A stretch of 44,403 nt of DNA from Paenibacillus wynnii (GTDB lineage: Bacteria > Bacillota > Bacilli > Paenibacillales > Paenibacillaceae). The translations under genes were made by a program, and so were the position numbers. Below, in pieces: positions 32,069 through 40,541 of this stretch. Under the pieces are notes generated by a model. It ran no database searches, was not told the DNA's origin, and worked only from the letters and a program-made list of their open reading frames with translations. The number at the start of each line of letters is the position of its first letter. The first letter of the stretch is position 1. The DNA lies in NCBI RefSeq assembly GCF_030812855.1, contig NZ_JAUSTK010000037.1, positions 1-44,403 of the forward strand, written 5' to 3'.

Positions 32069-33676
32069 GTGACAAAGTATATTTTTGTAACGGGTGGCGT
32101 TGTGTCTTCTCTTGGCAAAGGCATCACTGCCGCTTCTTTGGGCAGGTTGCTTAAGAACAGAGGTTTAAAGGTTACGATTCAAAAATTCGATCCGTATCTT
32201 AATGTTGACCCGGGAACGATGAGCCCTTATCAGCATGGAGAAGTATTCGTGACAGACGATGGAGCGGAGACCGACCTTGATCTTGGCCACTATGAGCGTT
32301 TCATTGACATTAATTTGTCAAAAAGTAATAACGTAACAACGGGTAAAATTTACTCATCAGTAATTAGCAAAGAAAGACGCGGTGAATATCTGGGTGGAAC
32401 CGTTCAGGTCATCCCCCACATTACCAATGAGATTAAGGAGCGCGTATTCCGTGCTGGACGCGAAACCAGCTCTGATGTCGTGATTACTGAAATCGGCGGA
32501 ACCGTAGGCGATATTGAGAGTCTTCCGTTCCTGGAAGCTATTCGCCAAATCAAGAGTGACATTGGTCGCGAGAATGTTATGTACATCCATGTAACCTTGA
32601 TTCCATACATTAAGGCTGCTGGAGAAGTTAAAACCAAACCGACCCAGCACAGCGTTAAAGAGCTGCGCAGTATCGGTATTCAACCGAATGTCATTGTTTG
32701 TCGTACAGAGCATGAGCTATCTGCTGATATGAAGGCAAAGATAGCCCTTTTCTGCGATATTGACGCTAATGCGGTAGTGGAATGCCGTGACGCTGCGACC
32801 TTGTATGAGGTGCCGCTGAACCTGCGTGATGAGGGATTGGACGAGATTGTCGTCAATCATTTGAAGCTTACTACTCCAGCACCGGATATGCGGGAATGGG
32901 AAAGTATGCTTGAACGCATCCAAAAACTTGAAAAAACAGTTGAGATCGCAATTGTTGGTAAGTACGTAGCCCTGCATGATGCCTACCTGAGTGTAGTGGA
33001 ATCACTATCTCATGCCGGTTTTGCCGCTAATGCTGAGGTCAAACTCCGCTGGGTGAACGCTGAGGAAATTACCGATGAGAATGTAGATGAGATGCTGCGC
33101 GGTATTGGCGGTATTCTGGTTCCCGGAGGCTTCGGTGATCGGGGAATTGAAGGTAAAATTTCAGCGATCCGTTATGCACGTGAGAAGTCTATACCATTCT
33201 TTGGGATTTGCCTGGGTATGCAAGTATCAGTTATTGAATATGCCCGTTCTATTGTAGGCCTTGAAGGTGCGAACAGCTCCGAGATTGATCCGACAACATC
33301 GTATCCTGTAATCGATCTGCTTCCAGAGCAGAAAGATATTGAAGATATGGGCGGAACGATGCGTCTAGGATTGTATCCTTGTAAACTTCTGCCTGATTCC
33401 TTAGCTATGGAATGTTATGCAGATGAGCTTGTATACGAACGTCACCGCCACCGTTATGAGTTCAATAATGCATACCGTGACGAAATTGAGAAAGCTGGCC
33501 TGGTTATTTCGGGGGCTTCCCCGGATGGACGTTTGGTGGAGATTGTTGAGCTACCGGGTCATCCGTGGTTCCTGTCCGTTCAATTCCATCCAGAATTTAC
33601 ATCCCGTCCAAACCGTCCACAGCCTTTGTTCCGTGAATTCGTCAAGGCTTCGCTGACACATTCCGAACAGTTGTAA
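32069..33676 (+). CDS. pyrG: CTP synthase
   Basis: Aminates UTP to CTP using glutamine and ATP. The 535 residues contain the synthase domain at the front (KYIFVTGGVVSSLGKGITAASLG with the P-loop, then FDPYLNVDPGTMSP) and a class I glutaminase at the back: Cys381 in FFGICLGMQ, His507 and Glu509 in FHPEFTSRP. GTG start with AGGAGGG 7 bases upstream. Regulation probably by CTP-sensitive attenuation (see 31919-31999). The next gene is spo0F, as in B. subtilis (where ywjG intervenes). Confidence 0.97.
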   Translation: MTKYIFVTGGVVSSLGKGITAASLGRLLKNRGLKVTIQKFDPYLNVDPGTMSPYQHGEVFVTDDGAETDLDLGHYERFIDINLSKSNNVTTGKIYSSVISKERRGEYLGGTVQVIPHITNEIKERVFRAGRETSSDVVITEIGGTVGDIESLPFLEAIRQIKSDIGRENVMYIHVTLIPYIKAAGEVKTKPTQHSVKELRSIGIQPNVIVCRTEHELSADMKAKIALFCDIDANAVVECRDAATLYEVPLNLRDEGLDEIVVNHLKLTTPAPDMREWESMLERIQKLEKTVEIAIVGKYVALHDAYLSVVESLSHAGFAANAEVKLRWVNAEEITDENVDEMLRGIGGILVPGGFGDRGIEGKISAIRYAREKSIPFFGICLGMQVSVIEYARSIVGLEGANSSEIDPTTSYPVIDLLPEQKDIEDMGGTMRLGLYPCKLLPDSLAMECYADELVYERHRHRYEFNNAYRDEIEKAGLVISGASPDGRLVEIVELPGHPWFLSVQFHPEFTSRPNRPQPLFREFVKASLTHSEQL

Positions 33677-33708
33677 TTTTTTGAACAACTCCTAATACTG
33701 CACCTTGA

Positions 33709-33735
33709 AGAGCTTCCTTTTGGAGGCTCTTTTTA
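33709..33735 (+). terminator. pyrG terminator
   Basis: AGAGCTTCC (33709-33717), loop TTTT, GGAGGCTCT (33722-33730), then TTTTTA. Confidence 0.9.
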
Positions 33736-33757
33736 TTTATGCAATTTTATCCAAATA

Positions 33758-33786
33758 GGAGGAATATGCATACAAATCACGAATTA
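33758..33786 (+). promoter_or_regulatory. spo0F promoter, sigma-H type
   Basis: GGAGGAATA (33758-33766) matches the sigma-H -35 RnAGGAWWW exactly; 11 bases later CACGAATTA (33778-33786) matches the -10 RnnGAATWW except at the first base. B. subtilis spo0F is known to have a sigma-H promoter. Confidence 0.7.
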
Positions 33787-33806
33787 TAGTCTGATATGGA
33801 TTTAAT

Positions 33807-33813
33807 TGCCGAA
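33807..33813 (+). promoter_or_regulatory. Candidate 0A box downstream of the spo0F start
   Basis: TGCCGAA matches the Spo0A box TGNCGAA and lies roughly 15-20 bases past the expected start site. B. subtilis spo0F has a repressing 0A box in a similar place. Confidence 0.45.
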
Positions 33814-33877
33814 GAGCCGTTTGCTGTGGGGAGCGCGGTGTAATCAATTTGCCGTAAATTTCTAGGGGGTTTAGCGT

Positions 33878-34261
33878 ATGAAAAAGAAAGTGTTAATTGT
33901 TGATGACCAAAACGGAATTCGCATTCTACTTATGGAAGTGTTCAACAGTGAGGGATACACGACTTTCCAAGCAGCTAACGGTAAATTGGCATTAGAGATT
34001 ATGCGTACTGAGTCACCTGACCTGGTTCTTCTTGATATGAAGATTCCCGGAATGGATGGGCTGGAGATCTTGAAGCATCTGAAGGAAATTGACCCTGCTA
34101 TTAAGGTCATCATGATGACTGCCTACGGAGAGCTCGATATGATAAAGGAAGCAACAAACTTAGGGGCTCTTATGCATTTCACCAAACCCTTTGATATCGA
34201 TGAAATGCGGGTAGCTGTTAATATGCATCTCCACGCTAAGCCGGCTGATCAGTGCAGCTAA
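33878..34261 (+). CDS. spo0F: Sporulation response regulator Spo0F
   Basis: Single-domain receiver that takes phosphate from sporulation kinases and passes it to Spo0B, then Spo0A. The 127 residues match B. subtilis Spo0F closely (VLIVDDQNGIRILL, DLVLLDMKIPGMDG, MTAYGELDMI, FTKPFDIDE). Phosphate is accepted at Asp53; Asp9, Asp10, the Thr of MTAYG and the Lys of TKPF complete the site. No output domain. AGGGGG lies 8 bases before the ATG. Promoter of sigma-H type upstream. Confidence 0.97.
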   Translation: MKKKVLIVDDQNGIRILLMEVFNSEGYTTFQAANGKLALEIMRTESPDLVLLDMKIPGMDGLEILKHLKEIDPAIKVIMMTAYGELDMIKEATNLGALMHFTKPFDIDEMRVAVNMHLHAKPADQCS

Positions 34262-34302
34262 GTCAGGATTCTGTTGTTCTCAGAGTCCTTTTGACTTTTT
34301 AT
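34260..34302 (+). terminator. spo0F terminator
   Basis: AAGTCA, beginning within the stop codon, pairs with TGACTT, with an interrupted inner stem (TTCTG/CAGAG), followed by TTTAT. Confidence 0.6.
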
Positions 34303-34357
34303 AATTAGGAGTATGATCTTTGAGGTTTCTGCGACTTAATGAAATATATGTCCGATT

Positions 34358-34391
34358 AAATCCTCCTAATGGCTATCAAGTAGGAGGATTT
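34358..34391. other. Hairpin between spo0F and fbaA
   Basis: AAATCCTCCTA (34358-34368) pairs perfectly with TAGGAGGATTT (34381-34391). No T run follows, so its purpose is unclear. Confidence 0.6.
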
Positions 34392-34433
34392 GCGTTGATA
34401 CAGGCTAGTTCCGGGAAGGGTTGGGTAAATAAC

Positions 34434-34455
34434 GTCCCACCGGGACATTTTTTTG
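34434..34455 (+). terminator. Short terminator before the fbaA promoter
   Basis: GTCCC, loop ACC, GGGAC (34434-34446), then ATTTTTTT. Confidence 0.7.
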
Positions 34456-34465
34456 CTTACCCTAT

Positions 34466-34494
34466 TTAGTATTTGAGACAGGATGTGCTATAAT
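34466..34494 (+). promoter_or_regulatory. fbaA promoter with extended -10
   Basis: TGCTATAAT gives an extended -10 (TATAAT at 34489-34494); the -35 at 34466-34471, TTAGTA, is weak, which the extension can offset. Confidence 0.65.
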
Positions 34495-34558
34495 AATCCT
34501 GTATGTGATGTCGGCTTAAAAATAGAGTTAACCCAACATTCTTAGGAGGATTGAAACC

Positions 34559-35413
34559 ATGCCATTAGTATCTATGACAGACATGTTAAACAAAGCACTT
34601 GCAGGAAAATATGCAGTAGGTCAGTACAACATCAACAACTTGGAGTGGACACAAGCGATTCTTGGTGCAGCAGAAGAAGAGAAGTCACCAGTAATTCTTG
34701 GAGTTTCTGAAGGAGCAGCTCGTCACATGGGCGGCTTTAACACTGTTGTAAAGATGGTAGAAGGCCTTATTGAAGATATGAAAATCACTGTACCAGTAGC
34801 CATTCACTTGGATCACGGTTCAAGCTTCGACAAATGTAAAGCTGCGATTGACGCTGGATTTACATCTGTAATGATCGATGGTTCCCACCACTCGATTGAT
34901 GAGAACATCGAAATGACAAAGCAAGTGGTTGAATATGCACACGCTAAAGGCGTTTCCGTTGAAGCTGAAGTAGGTACTGTTGGCGGCCAGGAAGACGACG
35001 TTATCGGCGGCATCATGTATGCTGACCTGAACGAATGCGTACGCATCGTTAAAGAAACAGGTATCGACACTCTGGCTCCTGCACTTGGTTCCGTTCATGG
35101 ACCATACCTGGGCGAGCCTAACCTTGGATTCAAGGAAATGGAAGAAGTTCGCGATGCTGTTAAGGTTCCACTCGTTCTGCACGGTGGTACAGGTATTCCT
35201 AAACATGATATCGACAAAGCAATCTCCCTGGGTACTTCCAAAATCAACGTAAACACTGAGAACCAAATCGTGTTTGCTAAAACCGTTCGTGAAGTTCTTG
35301 CTGCAAAACCAGATGCTTATGATCCACGCGTATTCATCGTACCAGGTCGTGAAGCGATCAAACAAACCGTTATTGGCAAAATTCGTGAGTTTGGTTCTAA
35401 CAACAAAGCGTAA
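34559..35413 (+). CDS. fbaA: Fructose-bisphosphate aldolase, class II
   Basis: Zinc-dependent glycolytic aldolase of 284 residues, splitting fructose 1,6-bisphosphate. Metal ligands are in HLDHGSSFDKC, in the Glu-bearing VEAEVGTVGGQEDDV, in LGSVHGPY and in LVLHGGTGIP; phosphate is held around KINVNTENQI. AGGAGG sits about 10 bases before the ATG. Codon use is biased towards preferred codons, as expected for a highly expressed gene. In B. subtilis it also lies between spo0F and murZ. Confidence 0.96.
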   Translation: MPLVSMTDMLNKALAGKYAVGQYNINNLEWTQAILGAAEEEKSPVILGVSEGAARHMGGFNTVVKMVEGLIEDMKITVPVAIHLDHGSSFDKCKAAIDAGFTSVMIDGSHHSIDENIEMTKQVVEYAHAKGVSVEAEVGTVGGQEDDVIGGIMYADLNECVRIVKETGIDTLAPALGSVHGPYLGEPNLGFKEMEEVRDAVKVPLVLHGGTGIPKHDIDKAISLGTSKINVNTENQIVFAKTVREVLAAKPDAYDPRVFIVPGREAIKQTVIGKIREFGSNNKA

Positions 35414-35529
35414 TAGATTTTACCAATTGCACATTAATCCTAGTGAACATACTCACAGGATACATACACAGAACTGTCTGTATGCACAGGAAACGTCCTT
35501 TAACTCAGTCTAATTAAATAGTATCATTT

Positions 35530-35566
35530 GGAAAGCACACCGCCTAGACGGTGTCTTTCCATTTTC
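35530..35566 (+). terminator. fbaA terminator
   Basis: GGAAAGCACACCG pairs with CGGTGTCTTTCC (35549-35560), then ATTTTC. Confidence 0.8.
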
Positions 35567-35634
35567 ATCACCAAAAAAGCCACAGCACGTATTGTCGATC
35601 AGTTGCAATACACGTAGGGGGAACCAGATAATAT

Positions 35635-36888
35635 ATGGAAAAATTAATGATTGACGGTGGACGTCCACTGCAGGGTGTTGTAACCATCAGCGGAGCAAAG
35701 AATAGTGCGATCGCGCTTATTCCTGCGGCGATTTTAGCCGAATCTGAAGTTATTCTGGATAATTTGCCAATCCTTAGCGATGTTGCCGTCTATTCCGAGA
35801 TCCTTGAAGAGTTAGGCGCAAGTGTATCCTGGTCAGGCAGCCAAATGAGAATTGATCCCTCACGTATTTTATCGATTCCTATGCCCAACGGGCCTGTCAA
35901 GAAACTTCGGGCTTCTTATTATATGATGGGAGCACTTCTTGGAAGATTCAAGGAAGCAACCATAGGTCTTCCCGGCGGCTGTAATTTTGAGCCCCGTCCG
36001 ATCGACCAGCACATCAAGGGATTTGAAGCGCTGGGTGCCACAGTTACCAATGAACACGGCTCTATCCACCTTTATGCAAAAGAACTGCGCGGTGCGAAGA
36101 TTTATTTGGACGTATCCAGCGTAGGTGCCACTATTAACATTATGCTGGCCGCTTCACGGGCCAAAGGCTCTACAATTATCGAAAACGCGGCTAAAGAGCC
36201 TGAGATTATAGATGTAGCTACCCTATTAAACTCTATGGGCGCTGTTATTAAAGGCGCCGGTACTGAAACTATCCGAATTGAGGGTGTCACGGAGATGCAT
36301 GGTTGCCGTCACTCTATCATTCCTGACCGGATTCAAGCTGGAACATATATGATTGCCGCTGCAGCGACGCGCGGTGACGTGGTTATAGATAACGTAATTC
36401 CTAAGCATTTGGAAGCATTAACGGCAAAGCTGCTGGAGATGGGTGTGGGTATTGAAGAGCTAGACGAGAGCATTCGTGTGATCGGTAAGGCTCGATATGG
36501 TCATGTCGATGTAAAAGCGCTAATTTATCCAGGGTTTCCCACCGACTTGCAATCCCCTATGACAAGCTTGCTAACTCAGGCGGAAGGTGTTAGTGTACTA
36601 AGTGATTTTGTCTACAGTAGCCGCTTTAAGCATGTACCTGAATTAGTACGTATGGGCGCTAAGATCCGTGTTGAGGGCCGATCTGCGATCATCGAGGGCA
36701 ATAAACTTAATGCCGCAAAGGTTAAAGCAACTGATTTGCGGGCTGGTGCTGCACTTGTTATTGCGGGATTGACGGTTGAGGATGGTATTACTGAGGTGAC
36801 GGGTGTTGAATATATTGATCGTGGCTATGACAACCTGGTCATTAACCTTCGTCAGCTAGGCGCTGAAGTATGGCGTGAGAACGAATAA
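35635..36888 (+). CDS. murZ: UDP-N-acetylglucosamine 1-carboxyvinyltransferase, MurZ type
   Basis: First committed step of peptidoglycan precursor synthesis, transferring enolpyruvate from PEP. The 417 residues have the two-domain fold of the family, with catalytic Cys116 in LPGGCNFEPRPIDQH, the target of fosfomycin. The sequence follows B. subtilis MurZ (MurAB) rather than MurAA: MEKL start, VSVGATINIMLAA and KEPEIIDVATLL. Position between fbaA and rho also fits murZ. AGGGGGAA lies about 12 bases before the ATG. Confidence 0.94.
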   Translation: MEKLMIDGGRPLQGVVTISGAKNSAIALIPAAILAESEVILDNLPILSDVAVYSEILEELGASVSWSGSQMRIDPSRILSIPMPNGPVKKLRASYYMMGALLGRFKEATIGLPGGCNFEPRPIDQHIKGFEALGATVTNEHGSIHLYAKELRGAKIYLDVSSVGATINIMLAASRAKGSTIIENAAKEPEIIDVATLLNSMGAVIKGAGTETIRIEGVTEMHGCRHSIIPDRIQAGTYMIAAAATRGDVVIDNVIPKHLEALTAKLLEMGVGIEELDESIRVIGKARYGHVDVKALIYPGFPTDLQSPMTSLLTQAEGVSVLSDFVYSSRFKHVPELVRMGAKIRVEGRSAIIEGNKLNAAKVKATDLRAGAALVIAGLTVEDGITEVTGVEYIDRGYDNLVINLRQLGAEVWRENE

Positions 36889-36902
36889 ATTCGTATACCC
36901 CC

Positions 36903-36955
36903 AAGAAAGGAGGAGTTTATTTGCATACTTACTGCATATCTCCTTCTTTTTTGGG
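36903..36955 (+). terminator. murZ terminator
   Basis: AAGAAAGGAG (36903-36912) pairs, with one bulge, with CTCCTTCTT (36940-36948), followed by TTTTTGGG. An inner GCATA/TGCAT pairing is also possible. Confidence 0.7.
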
Positions 36956-37053
36956 TAATCCTATCCTAATGAGGATTTTACTGGACTCTTAATATACCAT
37001 ATGTATTGATTGCTAGATGAACTCATATAAAAAATTGAATAGGTGGTTATTAC

Positions 37054-38406
37054 ATGGATCTTCAAATTTCCGATTTGGAAGTAATGAAGCTGACCGATCT
37101 GTACACACTGGCTAAAAAATACCAGATTCCCTACTACGGCCAGATGAAGAAGCGGGAACTGATCTTTGCAATCCTAAGGGCGCAAGCCGAGCAGAGTGGG
37201 CTCATGTTTATGGAAGGTGTGCTGGAAATTCTACCTGAAGGGTATGGTTTTCTAAGACCGATTAACTATTTGCCCAGTGCTGAAGATATCTATATATCAG
37301 CCTCTCAAATTCGTAAGTTTGATCTCAGAAGCGGGGATCTTGTCTCGGGGAAATGCCGGACACCCAAAGAAAATGAACGATATTTTGGACTATTACAGGT
37401 CAATGCCGTAAATGGCGAGAATCCTGCCACTGCAGCGGAACGTCTCCATTTCCCAGCACTAACACCTCTTTATCCGCAAGTTAAGCTGCCGCTTGAAACA
37501 TCCCCTACCCATTTATCTACCCGAATAATGGATTTACTTGCTCCCGTAGGTCTGGGGCAGCGCGGTTTAATTGTAGCACCTCCCAAAGCGGGGAAAACGC
37601 TCCTGCTGAAAGAAATTGCCAACAGTATCTCCATTAATAATCCTGAGATTGAATTGTTTGTGCTACTTATAGATGAGCGACCTGAAGAAGTAACAGATAT
37701 GCAGCGTTCTGTGAAGGGTGAAGTCGTGGCTTCGACCTTTGATGAGCTTCCTGAGAACCATATCAAAGTGGCCGAACTCGTCTTACAACGCGCACTTCGT
37801 CTAGTAGAGCATAAAAAGGATGTCGTAATCCTGCTTGATAGCATAACCCGTTTAGCCCGTGCTTATAATCTCGTGGTTCCGCCGTCTGGCCGGACACTAA
37901 GTGGCGGTATTGATCCGGCAGCTTTTCATAGGCCCAAGCGGTTTTTTGGATCGGCTCGGAATGTTGAGGAAGGCGGAAGTCTGACGATTTTGGCGACTGC
38001 ACTGATCGATACGGGTTCCCGCATGGACGATATTATCTATGAAGAGTTTAAAGGCACAGGAAACATGGAACTTCACTTGGATCGCAAACTGGCCGAACGC
38101 CGGATTTTCCCTGCTATAGATATTCGTCGCTCAGGTACGCGTCGTGAAGAGGTATTGCTTACCAAGGAAGAGCTCGATACGATTTGGACTATTCGTAAAA
38201 ATATGAATGAATCCTACGATTTTGTGGAAGGGTTTATCAAAAAGTTGCGTGACACTAAGACGAACGCTGAATTCTTGGCATCTTTTGATGTTGCCGGTTC
38301 CAAGGAATCTTCAAACGGTACGGCCAGCAATGGAGGAACCTCCAATAGCGGTGCTGCGGCACGGCGCACAACACGTCCAAAGACCCCATCCATACCTACA
38401 ACTTAG
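37054..38406 (+). CDS. rho: Transcription termination factor Rho
   Basis: Hexameric RNA helicase that ends transcription. The 450 residues comprise an N-terminal helical domain (1-50), the RNA-binding cold-shock domain (about 55-120, EGYGFLRP), then the ATPase with the P-loop PPKAGKT (Lys181, Thr182), VVILLDSITRLARAYN (Walker B) and GTGNMELHLDRKLAERR (secondary RNA site). The final 40 residues are a Ser/Thr/Asn/Ala-rich tail not found in most Rho proteins. It is 22 bases before the radical SAM gene. Confidence 0.97.
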   Translation: MDLQISDLEVMKLTDLYTLAKKYQIPYYGQMKKRELIFAILRAQAEQSGLMFMEGVLEILPEGYGFLRPINYLPSAEDIYISASQIRKFDLRSGDLVSGKCRTPKENERYFGLLQVNAVNGENPATAAERLHFPALTPLYPQVKLPLETSPTHLSTRIMDLLAPVGLGQRGLIVAPPKAGKTLLLKEIANSISINNPEIELFVLLIDERPEEVTDMQRSVKGEVVASTFDELPENHIKVAELVLQRALRLVEHKKDVVILLDSITRLARAYNLVVPPSGRTLSGGIDPAAFHRPKRFFGSARNVEEGGSLTILATALIDTGSRMDDIIYEEFKGTGNMELHLDRKLAERRIFPAIDIRRSGTRREEVLLTKEELDTIWTIRKNMNESYDFVEGFIKKLRDTKTNAEFLASFDVAGSKESSNGTASNGGTSNSGAAARRTTRPKTPSIPTT

Positions 38407-38427
38407 AATGATAAGAGGTGATTAACC

Positions 38428-39705
38428 ATGTATTTGGTATATGCTGATGAGCAAGGAAATGTCTATGATCATCCCGAACTGTACGGCTTGGCCCGCAGTG
38501 GAGATATGATCGTTGAAATATTAGAAGAAGAGTTGATTCCGCTGCCGGAAGGCGCTACGCTTGTAGGATTGCCGAATACACGGGCGGCGGGCATGAACCC
38601 TGAGACGGGTGAAATGCTGCCCTTGCCGGAAGGATCGCAGGCTGTGGGTGCGCTTTTGCCGCAAGGATTTACACGCCTGTGCCTTCCCGGTTACGTAAAG
38701 ACAGATAAATCTTATAAGCTTCCACTGTTCGGATACTCTGCGGTTGTGTGGAAGGACGGGGGTTTTTACGTAGGTGCGGAACTTACGGATGACCCAGAGA
38801 AATGGAATCCGCTCAATTGTGATACTAAGGGTGTAAAAGCTGGTGTTAGCGAGCTTTTGGCCAAATACCCGGAGAACCGCCTCTACGAGCATCTCTCCAA
38901 TTGTGCGCTTGAGTATGAATGTCTTACGTCTTCCAATAGCTTTTTAGGCCGCTGGGAGGGTGCTGTACCTGTCTCCCATTCCTGTAATGCGGGTTGTTTT
39001 GGTTGTATTTCCGATCAGCCGGAGGATAGCGGCTTTGTCTCTCCGCAGACACGGATGGACTTCCGTCCAAGAGTCGATGAGCTAGTACAAGTTATGCTGG
39101 AGCATCTGAAGACACCGGAATCCATTGTCAGCTTCGGGCAAGGTTGTGAAGGCGAACCCTCTACGCAAGCCAAGATCATTATTGAAGCTATGCGTGAAGT
39201 TCGTGCCACTACAAATATGGGATATATCAATATCAACACAAATGCCGGCTTAAATGACCATATCCGCGGAATTGTTGATGCAGGTCTTGATTTAATGCGT
39301 GTCAGCACTATAAGTGCATTGGATGACCATTACAACGCTTATTATAAGCCGCGTGGATACACACTGGCTAATGTCGAGAAGTCCCTGAAGTACGCAGTAT
39401 CTCAAGGTGTCTATACTTCAATTAACTATCTGGTGTTTCCGGGAGTAACGGACCGGGAAGAAGAGGTTGAGGCTATGGTTGAATTTGTTAGACGTACAGG
39501 ACTGAGGCTAATCCAGATGCGTAACCTGAACATTGACCCGGAGAGCTATCTGGGATTAATTCCTCCTGCCAAAGGTGAAATACTTGGCATGAAAACGATG
39601 CTTGATATTTTTCGTGAGGAACTGCCGGAAGTTGTTATCGGCTCATATACTCATATTCCGCCTGCAAATATGGCACGTATCAAATCAGGGAGCGTCCATA
39701 TTTAA
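38428..39705 (+). CDS. Radical SAM protein of unknown function
   Basis: 425 residues. A distinct N-terminal part of about 170 residues, with a repeated-looking pattern of LPLPEG and GLPNTR, precedes the radical SAM domain. The 4Fe-4S cluster is held by CNAGCFGC (Cys186, Cys190, Cys193). Downstream are GQGCEGEPS (SAM-binding Gly-rich strand) and ININTNAGL; the C-terminal part ends IKSGSVHI. No auxiliary cluster is obvious. It overlaps no gene and follows rho by 22 bases, so the two are co-transcribed; rpmE has its own promoter. The reaction and substrate are unknown. Confidence 0.88.
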   Translation: MYLVYADEQGNVYDHPELYGLARSGDMIVEILEEELIPLPEGATLVGLPNTRAAGMNPETGEMLPLPEGSQAVGALLPQGFTRLCLPGYVKTDKSYKLPLFGYSAVVWKDGGFYVGAELTDDPEKWNPLNCDTKGVKAGVSELLAKYPENRLYEHLSNCALEYECLTSSNSFLGRWEGAVPVSHSCNAGCFGCISDQPEDSGFVSPQTRMDFRPRVDELVQVMLEHLKTPESIVSFGQGCEGEPSTQAKIIIEAMREVRATTNMGYININTNAGLNDHIRGIVDAGLDLMRVSTISALDDHYNAYYKPRGYTLANVEKSLKYAVSQGVYTSINYLVFPGVTDREEEVEAMVEFVRRTGLRLIQMRNLNIDPESYLGLIPPAKGEILGMKTMLDIFREELPEVVIGSYTHIPPANMARIKSGSVHI

Positions 39706-39733
39706 CACTCGAAAAATGTAAAATTGAAACATA

Positions 39734-39762
39734 TTGCCGATTCATTTATTTCGTGGTAGAAT
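39734..39762 (+). promoter_or_regulatory. rpmE promoter and leader
   Basis: TTGCCG (39734-39739), 17 bases, TAGAAT (39757-39762). The leader of about 60 bases includes TGCCC and GGGCA that can pair around GCATGAGGCCCA, just before the ribosome-binding site. Confidence 0.75.
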
Positions 39763-39827
39763 GTGAATATCTGTTCATTATAACTCTGTGCCCGCATGAG
39801 GCCCAGGGCAAAAGAGGTGAAATTCAA

Positions 39828-40025
39828 ATGCAAGAAGCAATTCAACCAAAGTATAACTTGACTAAGGTAACCTGCGCATGTGGCAATACTTTTGAAGCCG
39901 GCTCTGTTAAACAAGAGCTTCGCGTCGAAATTTGCTCCAACTGCCACCCTTTCTTTACTGGTAAGCAGAAGTTCCTGGATGCTGGTGGTCGTGTCGATAA
40001 ATTCAAGAAGAAATACGGTATCTAA
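39828..40025 (+). CDS. rpmE: 50S ribosomal protein L31, zinc-binding form
   Basis: 65 residues. The four cysteines of the zinc form are present: Cys16 and Cys18 in CACG, Cys36 and Cys39 in CSNCHPF. The RVDKFKKKYG end is typical. The ATG at 39828 follows GAGGTG by 8 bases; the frame open from 39753 is upstream sequence. It lies near rho, as in B. subtilis. Confidence 0.96.
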   Translation: MQEAIQPKYNLTKVTCACGNTFEAGSVKQELRVEICSNCHPFFTGKQKFLDAGGRVDKFKKKYGI

Positions 40026-40056
40026 TTTAATTAGCCATTCTGCGGCTTAATAACAC

Positions 40057-40088
40057 AAACCCCCGACTTTTATAGTTGGGGGTTTTTG
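40057..40088 (+). terminator. rpmE terminator
   Basis: AAACCCCCGACT (40057-40068), loop TTTAT, AGTTGGGGGTTT (40074-40085), then TTGG. Confidence 0.9.
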
Positions 40089-40103
40089 GATTCCCCAATA
40101 TGG

Positions 40104-40132
40104 TTGATTTTTATTTAGGTGTGAGCTATACT
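40104..40132 (+). promoter_or_regulatory. SRP RNA promoter (sigma-A type)
   Basis: TTGATT (40104-40109), 17 bases, TATACT (40127-40132). Confidence 0.75.
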
Positions 40133-40135
40133 TGA

Positions 40136-40412
40136 GTTCGCCGTGCTAGACGGGGAGGTAGCGGTGCCCTGTAACTCGCAATCCGCTGTAGCGAGGTTGA
40201 ATTCCTGTTAGAGGTGCTGTCGATGTGAGGCCTTGGTCCCTACGTGCTGTGTTGACGATTGGGTCCTCCGCAATGAGTGCTTATGAACCTGGTCAGGTCC
40301 GGAAGGAAGCAGCCATAAGTAAGTTACTCTTGTGCCGGAGGGTTGCCTAGTCCGAGCAGTCGCGTAGGGTTGCCGCTTGGATCGCAGCTATCAATAACAG
40401 GTGCACGGTTTA
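40136..40412 (+). ncRNA. ffs: Signal recognition particle RNA, long Firmicute type
   Basis: About 270 bases with an Alu domain, as in B. subtilis scRNA. GCCGTGC near the 5' end pairs with GTGCACGG at 40401-40408. The 5' part contains GGGGAGGTAGCGGTGCCCTGTA; the S domain has GGTCAGGTCCGGAAGGAAGC, the Ffh-binding region with its GGAA tetraloop, and GGGTTGCC. Ends are judged by comparison with the B. subtilis RNA and may be off by a few bases. Confidence 0.95.
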
Positions 40413-40426
40413 TACTTATAATTAAT

Positions 40427-40456
40427 GCATCTTTGCGATAAGCGAAGATGCTTTTT
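40427..40456 (+). terminator. SRP RNA terminator
   Basis: GCATCTTTGC pairs with GCGAAGATGC (one G-T pair), then TTTTTG. Confidence 0.88.
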
Positions 40457-40460
40457 GTTT

Positions 40461-40490
40461 TTGGTCAAAGCCTAAGGATTATAGTATAAT
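40461..40490 (+). promoter_or_regulatory. dnaX operon promoter
   Basis: TTGGTC (40461-40466), 18 bases, TATAAT (40485-40490), about 50 bases before the dnaX start. Confidence 0.65.
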
Positions 40491-40541
40491 AAATAAGCGA
40501 TTAACGCCGGGAATGCGGCAGTTGAAAGAGGGTAAAGCATA

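Noticed and set aside
34820..35365. 181-codon frame on the reverse strand of fbaA
   Set aside because: It is a by-product of the biased codon use of fbaA; no ribosome site and no plausible protein features.
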